64,000 bases of DNA from Malus domestica (GCF_042453785.1 NC_091668.1:10932001-10996000); one strand, 5' to 3'. Positions 11,737-24,474 are shown, numbered from the stretch's first letter. The notes: generated by a model not told the origin, from the letters alone. Numbers and translations: made by a program.

Positions 11737-13461
11737 TCATACAAATTCATCCCTATTTTCATTACCAATATCCATTTTTCTCTTCTCAGTGCTACTACTA
11801 AACACAAAGTCCAAATTGTAAAGCACGGGAACCATTGTGACAGAACACAAAAACACCAAAACCGGTCCAAATATCCAAAGCACAAGAGGCAGTGCTGCAT
11901 AAAACAACCTGTTCCCCGCAGTGTTTAACAAGTAACCCTTTTCTAAAAGCTCAGACACATACTCTGGAGTCACCAAGGACATGGGGTCTTGTGGACTGTT
12001 AATTAGGATGTTCACTTGGTTTATGAACCTGATTGAAAGCGAGTGACACATGAATGAGAAGAGGAAAATTGTGAGTAGGGAAACGTACTTTAAAGCAACC
12101 ATGAATTCCCCGTGAGCTCCGTAAACAGTGTCATTGAGCGGTTTCTTCACACTGTATGTGCTGCTGATCACGGCTGCTAGGCCGGAGCATAAGAGGATTG
12201 ATGTAGTGGCCATTAGGGTTGATCCCATGATCGTGTTACGAAGGGTTTGGACGGCCAGGATATTCTTCTTTTCATTGTCCTGTCAAAGATGAGGGAAAAA
12301 AAAAGATATCATTTTAGAGTAGTGATCGACAATTTAAAACTATTGACTGCTCATTATCTTACATGTTATATGTGCTAATATCGGTAATCAAGATTGACAA
12401 TTGACGCAATTATATCAGAACGTTGGTAAAAGATCAACTTTATCAATAATCAAGTTGCAACCACATAATATATACATTTTCCGATGATTTTTTTATTTTT
12501 TTATACTAGCAATACTCTATGCTAAATTTATTTAAGCTACCGAAAGAGAGAACCCAACTTAAGTGCAGAAAAATACACTTTTCTTTTTTGAACAAATGAT
12601 ATTATCCACACTAAAGGGGTGAGGGAGTGGGCTAAACCTCACAATAGGCTAGCAATAATGTGTTTCAAATTCATCTTTGGCGAGAATCAAATCTAAGACC
12701 TCTTACTTACAAGTAAAGAGAAATACCAAGTAGCAAAAAATAAACTGTTTTAACCATCTTAACTAATATAAATCTGCTTCAATGATTAATGCTTAGCTTC
12801 TGACCGTTTCATGATGCCATAAATTGCCATGTGGATACAGCATTACTAATGTTGGAGCTGACGTGTGATGCAATATACAGAAGCTGAGTGGGTTCTTGAA
12901 GTGGAAGAAAGGATATATGTATGGTGGCATGCAATTAATCTCACTTATCCAATATATGTTGTTAGCCACTTTGATTTCCCTAATTACCATGTCATATACT
13001 TCCGGTACCATAAAATAAAAGTGAACCATGTGATGCTCGAGAAAGCACTTCTAAATGGTTTTTACTTTTTAACTTTTTACTTGTGGCTAAAAATGATAAA
13101 CCAAAGATTAATCCCCACTAATAAGTCACCCTGGTGTATGCTCTGTTGGTTACATCTCACGTTGGATTAATGAAATGTGCAGGGATGTTCTTTACGTTAG
13201 AGAAAATTAAAATTCACCCCCTTCTCCACCATAATTTAGCATAGAATGCAAAATATTATTGCGTATCTTAGAATGCAAGATATAAATGCGTACCTTCATC
13301 ATTGCCGAGACCCAGAATCGTCGTCCGCTGGTGTTTATGCCGATGATGGTAGATCGTGGGTCAGTCCGAACTTTATGCCATAACCAAGCATGATAAGAAA
13401 CAGTTATGAGAAACCCTAGTGGTACAAGAATGACATCCAAGTAGCATTTTCTCCATTCCAT
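11737..13461 (-). CDS. DUF599 family integral membrane protein (two exons)
   Basis: Exon 1 is 13461-13294 (56 codons, MEWRKCYLDV...VSAMMK). The intron is 13293-12280 (GTACG...CAG, phase 0). Exon 2 is 12279-11737 (DNEKKNILAV...RDEFV-stop). The 236-residue product has four hydrophobic segments at roughly residues 9-28, 77-97, 119-138 and 182-204. The N-terminal YHAWLWHKVRTDP, the NKKNILAVQTLRNT-like motif and the GNRLFYAALPLVLWIFGP segment are typical of plant DUF599 proteins, whose length is usually 230-250. The biochemical role of the family is unknown. Splice sites and frame are clean, so the gene looks intact. Its intron contains a SINE-like copy. Confidence 0.9.
12583..12734 (-). mobile_element. 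tRNA-derived SINE-like copy, in the DUF599 intron
   Basis: One of three similar copies (see 24727 and 43148). Read on the minus strand it starts near a GGTATTTCTCTTTACTTGTAAG-like head and has an internal promoter-like box B (GGTCTTAGATTTGATTC). It then has the conserved middle CCTATTGTGAGGTTTAGCCC and ends in a TTTGTTCAAAA tail. The head-box B-tail layout and the A-rich end are those of tRNA-derived SINEs. The family name is not known to me. Confidence 0.6.
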
Positions 13462-13583
13462 CTCTTTCTTTCGTAGTTTCTCTCTCTCTCTCTCTCTCTG
13501 CGCCTTTGTTTGTTTAGGGCTTCGGCTGCTCCTTGCGATCTTATAATAATATTAACTTTCTCTCCACTTAGGTTCTTGAGCAG

Positions 13584-13596
13584 CTATATATATAAT
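13584..13596 (-). promoter_or_regulatory. Probable TATA box of the DUF599 gene
   Basis: The minus strand reads TTATATATATAGC about 125-135 bases before the ATG at 13461. It is followed by a leader with a (CT)n/(GA)n run at 13480-13500, a common pattern in plant 5' UTRs. Confidence 0.5.
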
Positions 13597-14267
13597 AAGT
13601 TTACAGAAGGAAATGAATGTGGACTTGATTAAATGCGTAATGCAGTGCACAAACCTGAAAAAAAATTCCATGGCCAACAAGGACAAAAACGAACAATATC
13701 AAAGTAGGGAAAGCAGACCCCCCACTTTATTGCTAAATTACAGGCATGAGCCTAGTGTGTATGTGCTTTATTTTCCAATCTGCAAACCTCCTTTTTCCCT
13801 TGTGTTTCTTTATTGGCTTTTTTCTTTTTAATTTTTGGCTTTCCTTTTCCAATGAATTTTTGTTAGAACCCGATACGCCAATTTGGTGGGATATATTGTC
13901 CATATACGTTTCTTTTATGGCTGATCATCAACTGCTGAGGTATGTCAATTATGATGGTATTAAGTTGGACGCAATTGAGTAATTGTTGCTTTAAAAAACA
14001 GAAATACATGTCACAAAGAAAACTAAATTGGTTCTGAAGTTGTAGTAGCAACATGGCCCAATTCCTTGCATATGCAACTGAATATGTAGTAGTAACATGG
14101 CTCAACTCCTTGCATGCTATCTTTGTATGTTTTGCGTTTTGAAGTAATAAGTTCCATTTGCTTAAAAGGCCTAAACAATGAGCACCAACTATTCTTGGCA
14201 TGCATCCCAATAAAATATGAACTCAAATTAAGACTAATTATAATGTATCTAAAGAATTAAACAAAAG
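13597..14267. other. Intergenic, upstream of the DUF599 gene
   Basis: No supported gene. A short direct repeat with the words TAGTAGTAACATGGC-CAA-TCCTTGCAT occurs twice near 14042-14116. Confidence 0.5.
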
Positions 14268-14485
14268 AGTGGTGTTATTCATACATCTCTTTTTAGTATT
14301 TAAGGCCATTAGATCGACTGAATTAAAGATGATTAAATGCCATAAATTAATAGGGGGCATGTGGTGCTATCCACACACCCCATGTTAATTTATGTCATTT
14401 GATAATCTTTAATTCATTTGACCTGATGATCAAAAATTAAAAAGTATGTGTGGAAAATAAAAAGAAGTGTGTAGATAACACCGCC
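14268..14485. mobile_element. Hairpin-forming MITE
   Basis: Nearly the whole segment is an imperfect inverted repeat. The left arm GTGGTGTTATTCATACATCT pairs with a right arm whose complement begins GCGGTGTTATCTACACACTT. Inner arms pair too (GAATTAAAGATGATTAAATG with its near complement at 14395-14425), around a loop containing GGGGGCATGTGG. There is no coding capacity. Target duplications are not clear. Confidence 0.6.
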
Positions 14486-15164
14486 TTAAATAACATTTGG
14501 GTTGTTATCATATTTCTAAGAAAACTAGGGCAACGCAACCGCTTATGATGATGAGACTGGATATTTTCGGATTTGTGTATACAATTCTCAAGTGGATTTT
14601 TCGTCACATTGTAAATTAATTTTCTGTACCACACAAAATTCGAAAGGTGTTAATGATATTTAGACCCAAATGCAGGGCTAACATAAAGAGTGGAGGGGCA
14701 GCATAAGATTGTGAGAGTCTGACAAGGCGCAGGAGAGAAAAGAAATGATAAATGGTGAAGTAACGAAGGAAGAAAGAGCACGCCTTCTTCATGAGTAGTG
14801 AAGAACTGTGCACGCACTGCCCATTAATTTCAGGGATAGATTAATGTTAATATATAGAGAGCCGTTTTCATTTCGGAGTAGGATTTTTTTTTCTCTAAAT
14901 TTCTCTCCTTTTCAGTTTCCTCTTATTTGAACAAATTAAGACACGTTAACATCTGATTTTGACTTCTTTATAGAAAAAAAAATAAAAGAAAAATGTATGA
15001 GAGGAGGGAACAGGAGGGGAGGAATTTAGAGGGGACATATATCTACTACTCTTATTCCTTTCAACTTTGATACGTATGGTCTACTTTTTAACCATGATCA
15101 TAACATATGCTAATTCACATCAAGGATCATCGTTAGTCATATATAACAAGCTAACAACTAATAG
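14486..15164. other. Intergenic, no supported gene
   Basis: AT-rich sequence without recognisable genes or repeats, ending at the target duplication of the following hAT element. Confidence 0.5.
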
Positions 15165-15812
15165 TAGGGGTGCAACTTGAACGGGTTGAAAGGTTAACCC
15201 AATCCTAACCCAACTTTTACAATTCGGGATCGGGTTGGGGTTGGGTTTTGATCAGGTTCGGGTTTACTTGGGTTAGGTTCGAGTTGTCCAACTTTTTCAA
15301 GTTTAATCGGGTTCATACAAAGTTTGAATTAAAATACAAGAAGTACCAAAAGCTAGTACCAAAAGAAAAAAAAAAAAAAAAAAGGAACACTTCATTGCCC
15401 AAAGCTAGTACCCAACTCAAGTCTTATCCTTCAAAGCTCCTGCAGAAAAACAAAGTTAGAACCCAACCGGCCATAGATTACAAGCCTCATTCGAGCAAAA
15501 ATCAAAGTGTGGTTGCCAAAAAAACAATTGGTTTCTGCAACTCCATGCACTTTTTTATCATAATCCATCAAAAGTCACTAGTGAATCCTCCACGAAGGTG
15601 CAAAGATCATTGAGAAGCATTTTGCACAACTCAACCCAATCAAGTTTGGTTAATCGGGTTGGGTTGGGTAAATGATCAACCCAATAAATGAACGGGTTGA
15701 AATTGGGTAAGGTTCGGGCGGGATATAACTAAGAAAAAATACGCTTATTTGGATTTAAAGTCGGGTTGAACATGGACAGGTTCGAGTTGGCCCAACCCAA
15801 GTTGTGCCCCTA
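15165..15812. mobile_element. hAT-type MITE (TAGGGGTG ends)
   Basis: Ends are TAGGGGTGCAACTTG on the left and, reading inward from the right, TAGGGGCACAACTTG (13 of 15 match). It is flanked by ACTAATAG (15157-15164) and ACTAATAC (15813-15820), an 8-bp duplication with one mismatch, as expected for hAT transposition. The ends are rich in GGGTTGGGTT and CAACCC words that can pair. No transposase is present. A poly-A run lies at 15365-15383. Confidence 0.75.
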
Positions 15813-16959
15813 ACTAATACTAATCTTTTTCTGTTGGATTGCTGAATGTTAATAGTTGTTGGCCCATTTTTTACCACTAGTAATCAATCAAAATAAAATA
15901 AAAAATTAGTCGCATGATCAATTAGTCTCATGATCAATGATATTAAATACAAATCTTATAGTGATATTGCACAGTGTAGAAAAACGTGAATGATACACTA
16001 AGAAAAGTAGTACTAAAGTATGATTAGGACATTCCCAATTGCATTATATTAGCTGGTCTAAAAGGAAAAGGCTAGGTTGAATTGTTTATGGATGTCCTAT
16101 TTCATTTGGTGAACGAAGCTCTCACTCACTTTGTCCAAATGTGACTGTCTGTTTATCTTTTTTTCCAGTCATATTTAGTAGTGGGATATGAACATGATTG
16201 ACTTAGGATAATAAAAAGATATTCAAAAAGCATCGCCTGCATGCATAGACACCGAAATAAAAACCTCCTAATCCTTGCTGCGCCAAAATTATGAAAGCTA
16301 CATTACAAAAGAAAAAATTGAAATGAATTGCATCTATATATGGAATTCGTTTTCTGATGAAGACCAAAAAGATGTCAAATCAATGAAATATGTAATGGGG
16401 AGCGTTAAGTAGTGGGGGTGGCCAACAAGTATTGGTTATGTGGCTTCTGTCATCCACATAAGACCACTGCATATGTCCAAGTAGTGCTCTCAGGATACAC
16501 AACATGGGAAGAAGCATTCAAATAAATCTGCAGGTTACTAGCACACTCTTGCACTGAAAAGAAACATAATCACATAGACCTTTTGTTAGTTTCTTCTCAT
16601 AGTTATCTTTCAATTTTCATAGTTTATACATGTAGATAACCATTAATATATTTGGTGCTCCAATACATATTTACCTAACTCGGGATCATGGTTTTGTTGG
16701 CGTGAGTTTTTTGTATTTTATTGATTCGAACAGTGTCTGTCAGAAATTACATGCTCTATTTTTGTAATTAAGTTTCATTCATTACCTCTGTTAGTTAACC
16801 ACCCAGTTACAATCTAGCAGTGTTTAGCTTCAAAGTTTGATAAGATTGACAGATGAGCACGTACCCATTTAAAAAGAATATGCCACTTGAAGATTCTTAA
16901 AATTCTTATTCATGTGTGGTAGTTAAATTTGTAGCTAGAAGTTTTATCAGAACTTTTTA
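15813..16959. other. Intergenic, no supported gene
   Basis: AT-rich DNA with no recognisable coding, RNA or repeat structure. Confidence 0.5.
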
Positions 16960-18830
16960 TGGGTTATATTCCAAAAGGGTTTGTAACTTGTAAAACCTGT
17001 CTTAGTTCTTGTTATCATAACATTTATATACATAAAAAAGTTAATAAGATATGCCCTATGAACAGCTACCTAAAATCCATAGCAGATGTTCTTAGGGATC
17101 AATCATGACCATGACAATGGCATTTTGCTGGTTATTCGGATTCTCTTATACTTTTAAACTTCATATTGGCTATATATGCATGAGGGATATAATCCAACTT
17201 TTTAATCGTACAATTGTCAATCGTGAGATTTAAATTTAGAATCTCTAATGGTTATTACTTGTTGAGCTAAATAGCATCTTCCACCGAAGATTCAAGTACG
17301 CATGTAAATTTGATTTGACTACTTATACTTGTCGCCAATTCATTACATGTGGCAAGCATTTATATATTGAATAGTTTATTTACTTTTTAAATACGTAACA
17401 AACATTTATTAGAAAAGTAGCGTCATAAAAATTATATCTTGGTTGCAAGAGAGAGAATCTCGTATGTAGGCACTGGTGGAACTAGCTAAAGCTTAGGAGG
17501 TCATACGAACCTTCTCACAATTCGAGGTGTTGTATTAATATATGCTAGAGATTGATGTAGTTTGGTTTTTATATTTATAGTTGACCCTCCTCACAAATGT
17601 AATTTGCTCATGGTTAAGGGTTTAACACCTAATTCATAATTTCATTCTTTGCCTCTTAATCAAATAAATGATATATAAGTTCATGTCCTCATACTCTTTC
17701 CAATTATTTTTATTCGAATTCACACCAAGGTGCATATAGGTATGATTGTTTTTCGTCATTGTTATAAAGCGTCATCTCCTATAATGTGATTAATTAAATC
17801 ATAACGATATCAAGGTTGGAAATTTGGAACATTTTTTATGCTAAATAGGTTGATACTTATGATCATGTTTTAAGTAATTTTCATATATAAGCTTAATTAT
17901 CATAATTTTATAGTCACTTAAAACTGACACTCCTTAACAGAACTTTTGATTCCGCCACTATACGTAGGATGCTCTATTAAAGTTAAACCCCACGCCATCT
18001 TCCACCGACAATTTGGCGAACTAAAATTTGTTACCTGCAGGACATGGTACGTGGGTTTATATATTCCAAAAGGGTTGTAGCTTGTAAAACAAGACATGCT
18101 AGAATAGAATCCTATATCTGAATTCTGAACCAACCCTTGTAATCCTATCTTAGTTCTTGTTAGTATAACATATATGTAAAGAAGTTAATAAGATATGCCA
18201 GATATGCCTTGTGATCAGCTACCCAAACTCCACGCCAGATGTTCTTAGGGATCAATCATGACTATGACAATGGCTTTTTGCTGGTTATTCAAATTCTCTG
18301 ATGCCTTAAAATTTCATATTGGTTATTATGCAGGAGGGAGATGATTTTTTTTTTTATCTCACAATTGTAATCGTGAGATTTAAATTTAGAATCTCTTGGA
18401 ACAAAATAGATGATTACTAGACTAAGGGCTGTTACTTGTTGGGCTAACGAGCATCTTCCACCCGAAGATTTAAGTATTCATGTCGATATGATTTGACTAG
18501 CCATGACACGTATCGCCAATTCACTACATGAGGCAATCACCTATTGAATAATTGGTTTACATTTTAAACACGTAGCAAACATTTATTGAATGAGTGACAC
18601 CAGTAAAACTATATCTTAATTCCAAGAGAGAATCTCTCGTACATAGAATACCTTATTAGGAGGATTAAATCACGTACATTGTGCGACTTATTTTACTTGT
18701 ATAGCCTTCATCATACTACTAATCATTCTAATGTCTTGTTTAGTTACAAAAATACTCTACTAGACTCGCCATCTTCCACCAACAATTTGGCAAACTAAAA
18801 TTTTGTGACCTACATCCTATGGTACGTGGG
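16960..18830. repeat. Locally duplicated block (two long copies plus a third partial)
   Basis: About 500-600 bases starting ATTCCAAAAGGG (16970) recur in direct orientation starting at 18065, roughly 1.1 kb away. Shared words include TTAATAAGATATGCC, TTCTTAGGGATCAATCATGA, CATCTTCCACC-GAAGAT and CGCCAATTCA. A shorter part (CCATCTTCCACC-ACAATTTGGC...GGTACGTGGGTTT) appears at 17993-18055 and again at 18768-18835. Copies differ by many substitutions and indels, so the duplication is old. No coding function is evident. Confidence 0.75.
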
Positions 18831-19816
18831 TTTTGTCTAGTTTCCAGCCCAAAGTGTATTTTGGGCCGTACAAAGGTTTGATCTTAGTTTTCAGCCCATA
18901 CTTCATTTTATTATTAGGGCTTTGATCTTTATAATTAGAGGAGGGCAAAGTGATTTATACGTTTGCCTTTTGGTTATAGAAAAAGAGGGCTGAGAGAAAG
19001 GAGAGAAAGGAGGCTGTTTTGAAATGGAGAGATAAAGAGGCTCTGGGCTCGAGGCTAGAGAGTGACTGGGATGGGTTTCAAGGTTTTGAATGAGGTGACA
19101 ATAGGGTTTCAGTTTTTGGAGAAATGATGCAGGCGTGCACTTATGCCTCTGGGCTCGAGGGCATCCAAAGCTGAGAGAGAGAATGGGTGCAGCTGCTAGG
19201 GTTTTTTTTCAAATGACAAATGCCGCTGCTCCATCAGTTTATCTTGTAGTTGTTTTCGTGTTGGTCAGTGCCTCTTCTATGCTTCCGAGGGCACACGTTC
19301 AAACTCAGCGCCAGGCATATTTTCTTTCTTTTTATTGCGCCTTGTCTCCAGCTCCAGGTCCCGAGTCGACTCCCAGGTGTGTCCCTTTCTTTTTCTTTTC
19401 TCTTATTTTCTGTTTTCTTTGTTATTTTATATTTTCTTTTATTGTTTTTTTTTCTTTCTATTTTTTCTTTTTCTTAGGTTATTTTCTTTCTCTTTGATAG
19501 TAGTTTTACGTTTTATTTTAGGATTTCACATTTTTGTTTCTTTTCTTTTATTTATTTTCCACACTTTGAGAACAAAGTGTGAAATAAGTTTGAGGGTGGG
19601 AAATAAAATTTTAGAATTTTAATTTTTGTGTCAAGTTAAAAATTTTGCTGTCTTTTTAAGTTAATATCCATAAATTAATTTAAACGTTAGAACAAATGGA
19701 CATGGTGAAGATTAATCTCATAGTAGAGTCTTTTCTATTTATCATTACTTAGACATTAATTCATGACTTATACTTTGACAATTTGCACAGTCACATCAAC
19801 ATGGTTTGTGGGGAGT
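18831..19816. other. Promoter-like and pyrimidine-rich stretch, no supported gene
   Basis: A purine-rich leader-like region (GAGAG words, 18980-19070) follows a TATAATTAG word at 18931. From 19377 to 19560 the plus strand is almost all T and C. This may be the 5' untranslated part of the retroelement that ends at 22569, but I cannot see its 5' LTR. Frames here are low-complexity Phe/Ser/Leu runs. Confidence 0.4.
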
Positions 19817-20921
19817 GAGATTGGAACACTTGCTTTTTGACTAAGTTAATTGTTAATTTTTGTTCTAAATAAAGTAAAGTTAGTTATTATCCTATAAAAA
19901 AGTAATAATTGTTCCACCCGAGACTTTGCTTAGTAACCGGGCCAGTCTTGCCTCATCAGCAATGATTCTCGCGTCAAACAATAGAGTTTTGGCATGGGGC
20001 ATGGTGGTTAGTTGGTTTTGTAACCTTTCCAGCTCGAGTTAGTAGTCCTTAGGGGTGTTCTACACCTAGTACCCTAAAGCCCTTGTGGTTTGAGAGTCAT
20101 TGATCTAAAGTTCGCTACATGGGTTGAATTGAAAGCTTAAGTGAACCAACATTGCACAACCACTACTATTACTGAAAAACGAAAGAGAAAAAATAAAATA
20201 GTTATATTTGAATTTAGTATGTGTGAAATAAATGGACGAGAAGTAAGGGTTTTAGTCGAGTCTCCTTATCTATGTTGGTTCATTTTATACCAAAGGAAGT
20301 TAATGAATTCTTTTCTAATTGATTCTAAATGGCTTTGACTCTATGGTGGGATTAGTTGGAACTTTTGAAAAGATGTTCTAATTTTTAACATTTTCTATGG
20401 ATTGTAACTTGGAGGTGAAATTTTGTGTCTTAGTTTTGTTTAAGTTTCTAGTATGTTAGTTTTTTTTTTTTAACGTTTTCTATGGATTGCAACTTGGAGG
20501 TGAGATTGGAACACTTGCTTTTCGACTAAGTTAATTGTTCATTTTTGTTCTAAATAAATAAAGTTAGTTATTATCCTATAAAAAAAGTAATAATTGTCCC
20601 CCCCAAGGCTTTGCTTAGTAACCAGACCAGTCCTGCTTAATCAGCAGTGATTCTCGCGTCAAACGGTAGAGTTTTGGCATGGGGCATGGTGGTTAGTTGG
20701 TTTTGTAACATTTCCAGCTCGAGTTAGTAGTCCTTAGGGGTGTTCTACCCCTAGTGCCCAAAGCCCTTGTTGTTTGGGAGTCATTGACCTAAAGTTCACT
20801 ACATGGGTTGAATCGAAAGCTTAAGTGAACGGACATTGCACGACCACTACTATTACTGAAAAAGGAAAGAGAAAAAAAATAAAATAGTTATATTTGAATT
20901 TAGTATGTGTGAAATAAATGG
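19817..20921 (+). repeat. Pair of about 420-bp direct repeats inside a retroelement
   Basis: The block beginning GAGATTGGAACACTTGC at 19817 and ending GTGTGAAATAAATGG near 20235 recurs at 20502-20921 at high identity. Conserved words include CAGTGATTCTCGCGTCAAAC-like and GGCATGGGGCATGGTGG. The second copy leads directly into a purine tract (GGTTTGGGGGTATTT) and an LTR. The two therefore look like internal repeats of a non-autonomous LTR element. Confidence 0.7.
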
Positions 20922-20934
20922 TTTGGGGGTATTT

Positions 20935-22569
20935 TGATGAGTCGATTTCATATTATATATTTTACCTCATTCTTAGTATATTTTGGTAGAATTTTGATAC
21001 TTTGCTTTATATTTTCAACATAGTGCATTCTACTTCTTCCGGAGTGAAACATACTCAAATGGACGAATTTTGGAGTGATTCAAATTGGAAGACATTTGTG
21101 TGTCGCTTCATGTGTTCGTGTCAAAATTTCAACAATTTCTACCAAGCAATTATCTTCTGGTGATGGAATAAAAAAAGTCATGCGCAGTGCTGGAAAATAA
21201 CATTTTTGGGCTTAAATGCAATTTTTTTAGCCCAAGATGATCTCAGATGGGTTCATGGCATTCTGGAGAAGTGTTTAGAATAGTCCAAGCTGTAAATCTA
21301 GCATTTTGGGCCAGTTTTGGAGTTGATATGGGTCCAAAACGTGGCTATCAAGGATTTGGGCAAATTTCCAAGTTAATTTAGGATTATATTTCCTAATTTA
21401 TTTCAATTTATTTGGTTTCCTAGCCTTATTCTAAGACCTTTTACTAGGAGGATTTAAATAGAGTAGTATAAATTAACCTGTTTGGCTAGCCCTAGGGTTT
21501 TTCTTTTTTATGCAATTTTTTTAGAGAAGATTTTGGGCAAAGCTTAGAGAATTCAAGACTTATACTTTCAAGGTGTTTTCATTATTTTTCTATTTCAATA
21601 AAGACTTCGTGATTTTTATTATGAATATGCGTAACTAATTCTCTTTGGTAGGGTGATGCTATGATCCTTAGCGAGAATATATAGTCTCTTTTTAAGTTGC
21701 TTATGAATTTATGCATGCAAGTTTGAATTGTTAATCACCGGTTTCAACTATCTATTTGTCTTAGTGATTTGCGACCATTAGGATATTTAGAAAAGTAATT
21801 TGATGCAATTTTGGCAGAGTGTTGTCCCAAAAATTGACTAAGGCTTCTTGTGATTAATATGTGTAGCTTTTTAGGATGGACGACACGTCTTAAGAATTAT
21901 ATGGTTCAAAAGGAAAACTAATGAAAAGAGCTTGAAAACTTTGAGTTTTAAAGATAAGGACAAAATAAAGGGTAAAATGAATAGTATCATGATTGACTTT
22001 TTAGTGTAAAAATGTGGTTTTTCGTTCAAGTGAACAGTACCGGGAGCTTTTCGTTAAAGTTCCCTTTTTCAAAAGGTTTTCACAAAACTTAATGAGTCTT
22101 GCATGTTCACATTCGATCTGGACATCACGAATGGGTTGGATGTTAGATATACGTTCTATGTTCGAGGTTCAAAGTAGGATATACTCTAGGAAAACCTAAC
22201 TTCAAAATATGCATGTGTAATTTATAAGTAATTAGAAGAACTACAAAGGGTTGTTAGGGTGACGGCGGAATCCTAGTACTTTCTCACTTTGAATTCTAAA
22301 AATTGTTTCCTTTTTCCTACTTTAAAAATGCAGATCTTAGTTAACCTTTTTAATTAAATTCGTTTTTTCTTAATTTAGGTCATTAAATCACCCTTTTCAA
22401 AAACTTTGCTCTAATTATTTAGTTGAGAATTGATTTCACGTTAATCTATTTAAATTAATTCCTGTGTAAAACGACCTTACTTAAGCCAACTATACTACAA
22501 CCTTGTTTCTCTTGCAAGTATTTTAGGTGTTTTTAACCCTTTTTTGCGCAGGTGGTAAAAATCCTATCA
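20935..22569 (+). mobile_element. Long LTR (TGATGAGTC...CCTATCA) of a non-autonomous element
   Basis: The segment starts TGATGAGTCGATTTC right after a polypurine-like tract and ends AAAAATCCTATCA, giving TG...CA borders over about 1.6 kb. It encodes nothing recognisable and contains a polyadenylation-like TTTCAATAAAG at 21590. Its organisation resembles the solo LTR at 29444-31236 (which ends AATCCTACCA). The expected matching 5' LTR upstream was not found, so the element is probably 5' truncated. Confidence 0.5.
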
Positions 22570-23997
22570 TCTCCCATGCGCAGGGTGCTAGCTATCCTCA
22601 AGGGAGGTTTCTGTTGTTTGTTATATTAAAATTGATCAAACACTTAAAGCTGTCATACTTTCAATGAACTTCAAACCCTCTTTTACGGTGCATATGTTGA
22701 CGGAGAATCAAATTTAAGACCTCAAGGGTGCAGAGAACTACACGCTCGATCATAACCACTTAAACTACAAGCCTATTTTCCTTCATCAGACATTTATTAG
22801 CAAAGATCCGCAGTGATTGCCAGTGTCGTTGAAGAACAAAGTTCCCAGAAGGCAGAAGAACAAGCGAAGGTACGGAGGGATGACCATGAGCTATCCAAGG
22901 TTGGTTTATCGTACAGTGGCACAAGTTGAACCAGCCAATATGTAAGTAAAACAATTAGATTGGTTAAAAAAGTATAAAAATAAAATGATGTGATTGGATT
23001 AATTAATGAGAAGCATGAAGCGCGGCCCATACGAGTGGGAGTAAAAAGATTAGCCTCATGTGCCTGGAAATTGGATGCATTGATTGAAACAGACTTCTGA
23101 ATCAAAAATGGAAGCTACAGTTAATGATTGCTAAAGCCCTAAGTTAATTATTTGATTAAATTGCTTATCCATTGTCACCATAACAATAATAATCTAAAGT
23201 GTAAACGCAAATTCTGAAGGTTGATAGGGAGTGGGATCTTATTATTTTAAAGGGTTTACATTCTTGGTGCGGTATGAAAATAAATTATATATAAAAATAA
23301 AAATCAATATATTATGAGAAAGGGGGATTATATTACGCTAATTTGCAGATGCAGGTACATTCTAGGGTTCTAGAATATAGTAGCCAGCTAATTAGAAATA
23401 AATTATGGATCAAGCCAGCTAGTTAATTAACTACCTAGCTGGGTTAATTGGAATACTAATGCAAAGCTCTCTAAGAAAGGTCAAGAAGTTTTATAAATTA
23501 ATTAAATTGTGCGCGTGGTAGGAAAATTATCAGACGTCGGTTTAATCATTGGATGCTATTATTCCTGGATTTATATGGTTTGAGGAGGGCTTTATATTTT
23601 GCATTCTCTCTAAAGTTGAATAACATAAAAGAAAAGAGATAACAGACGAATCTTTATTGAATTAAATTGTGAGAAATTGGTGAGTTCTTATTTGTTTAAT
23701 TCACCATATCGTTTTGAGTACTAACCCTAAGCTGGCTTTTGAACTATGAGAAAGAATACAAGAGAGGAAATAAGTAGGTCTGCCAAACTTGGAAGGCACA
23801 AGGTTGACCACGCCAAATCAACTTTGTCATGCACTGAAAATCTGAGAGTACCACCATGTTAATTAGGAAGATAATTTAGATTATGTTTTGCGAGAAACTT
23901 TATGAGTTTCGCTAAGTAGTATTGTTTTTCTGTTCTTATGATCCCTTCTTGAATTTTGTAGAAGTCATTTCATAAACATTTCATTTTTAGTTATTAA
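22570..23997. other. Intergenic, no supported gene
   Basis: AT-rich. Around 22690-22780 the minus strand has a tRNA-like word order (GGTTATGATCGAGC ... TTAAATTTGATTCTC) that could be a decayed SINE head. The open frame at 22797-23105 (-) has no recognisable domain. Confidence 0.4.
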
Positions 23998-24296
23998 TTT
24001 TTTGTTTTCAGTTTTCACTTTTTTGAAAAAATGAAATCTTGTTATGTGACTACTTTCAGTTTTCATAAAAAATGAAAATTGAAAACTCAATGCCAAATTT
24101 TAAAAACTCTAGAAAGTAGTTTGAATTTTCATTTTCATAAAAAATGAAAATTGAAAAATGCCAAATTTTAAAAACTCTAGAAAGTAGTTTGAATTTTCAT
24201 TTTTTTTTAACTGAAAGTAGTTATCAAACAAGATTTCAGTTTTCAGATTTCAAAAATATGAAAACAAAAACTAAAACTAAAAACAAAATGGTATCA
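23998..24296. mobile_element. Inverted-repeat MITE-like element with internal tandem copy
   Basis: The outer parts (TTTTTTGTTTTCAGTTTTC on the left, GAAAAC...AAAACAAAATGG on the right) are complementary. Inside, a unit of about 67 bases (ATGCCAAATTTTAAAAACTC ... TGAAAATTGAAAA) is tandemly repeated, and the arms TTTTCAT and ATGAAAA pair repeatedly. There is no coding potential, and target duplications are not resolved. Confidence 0.45.
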
Positions 24297-24473
24297 AACG
24301 GCCCCTTAATTACTTGTATAAGAACTCATGGTAACTACAAGTCTGTTTGTTAATCTTCTTAGATCTAATTTTTTTTTGTTTAAAAAAAGAAGAAGATGAA
24401 TATAACTAATTTTGTAGTCTCTTTCGAATAAAAAACAAAAGGTGGATCAAAGAAGGTTACCAAACAACTCCTA

Positions 24474-24474
<1 letters not shown>

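Noticed and set aside
19135..19622. Overlapping frames rich in Phe, Ser and Leu
   Set aside because: They translate a pyrimidine-rich tract. All three frames are low complexity, so none is a protein gene.
22797..23105. 102-codon minus-strand frame
   Set aside because: No recognisable domain, splice context or codon pattern. It overlaps a possible SINE remnant.
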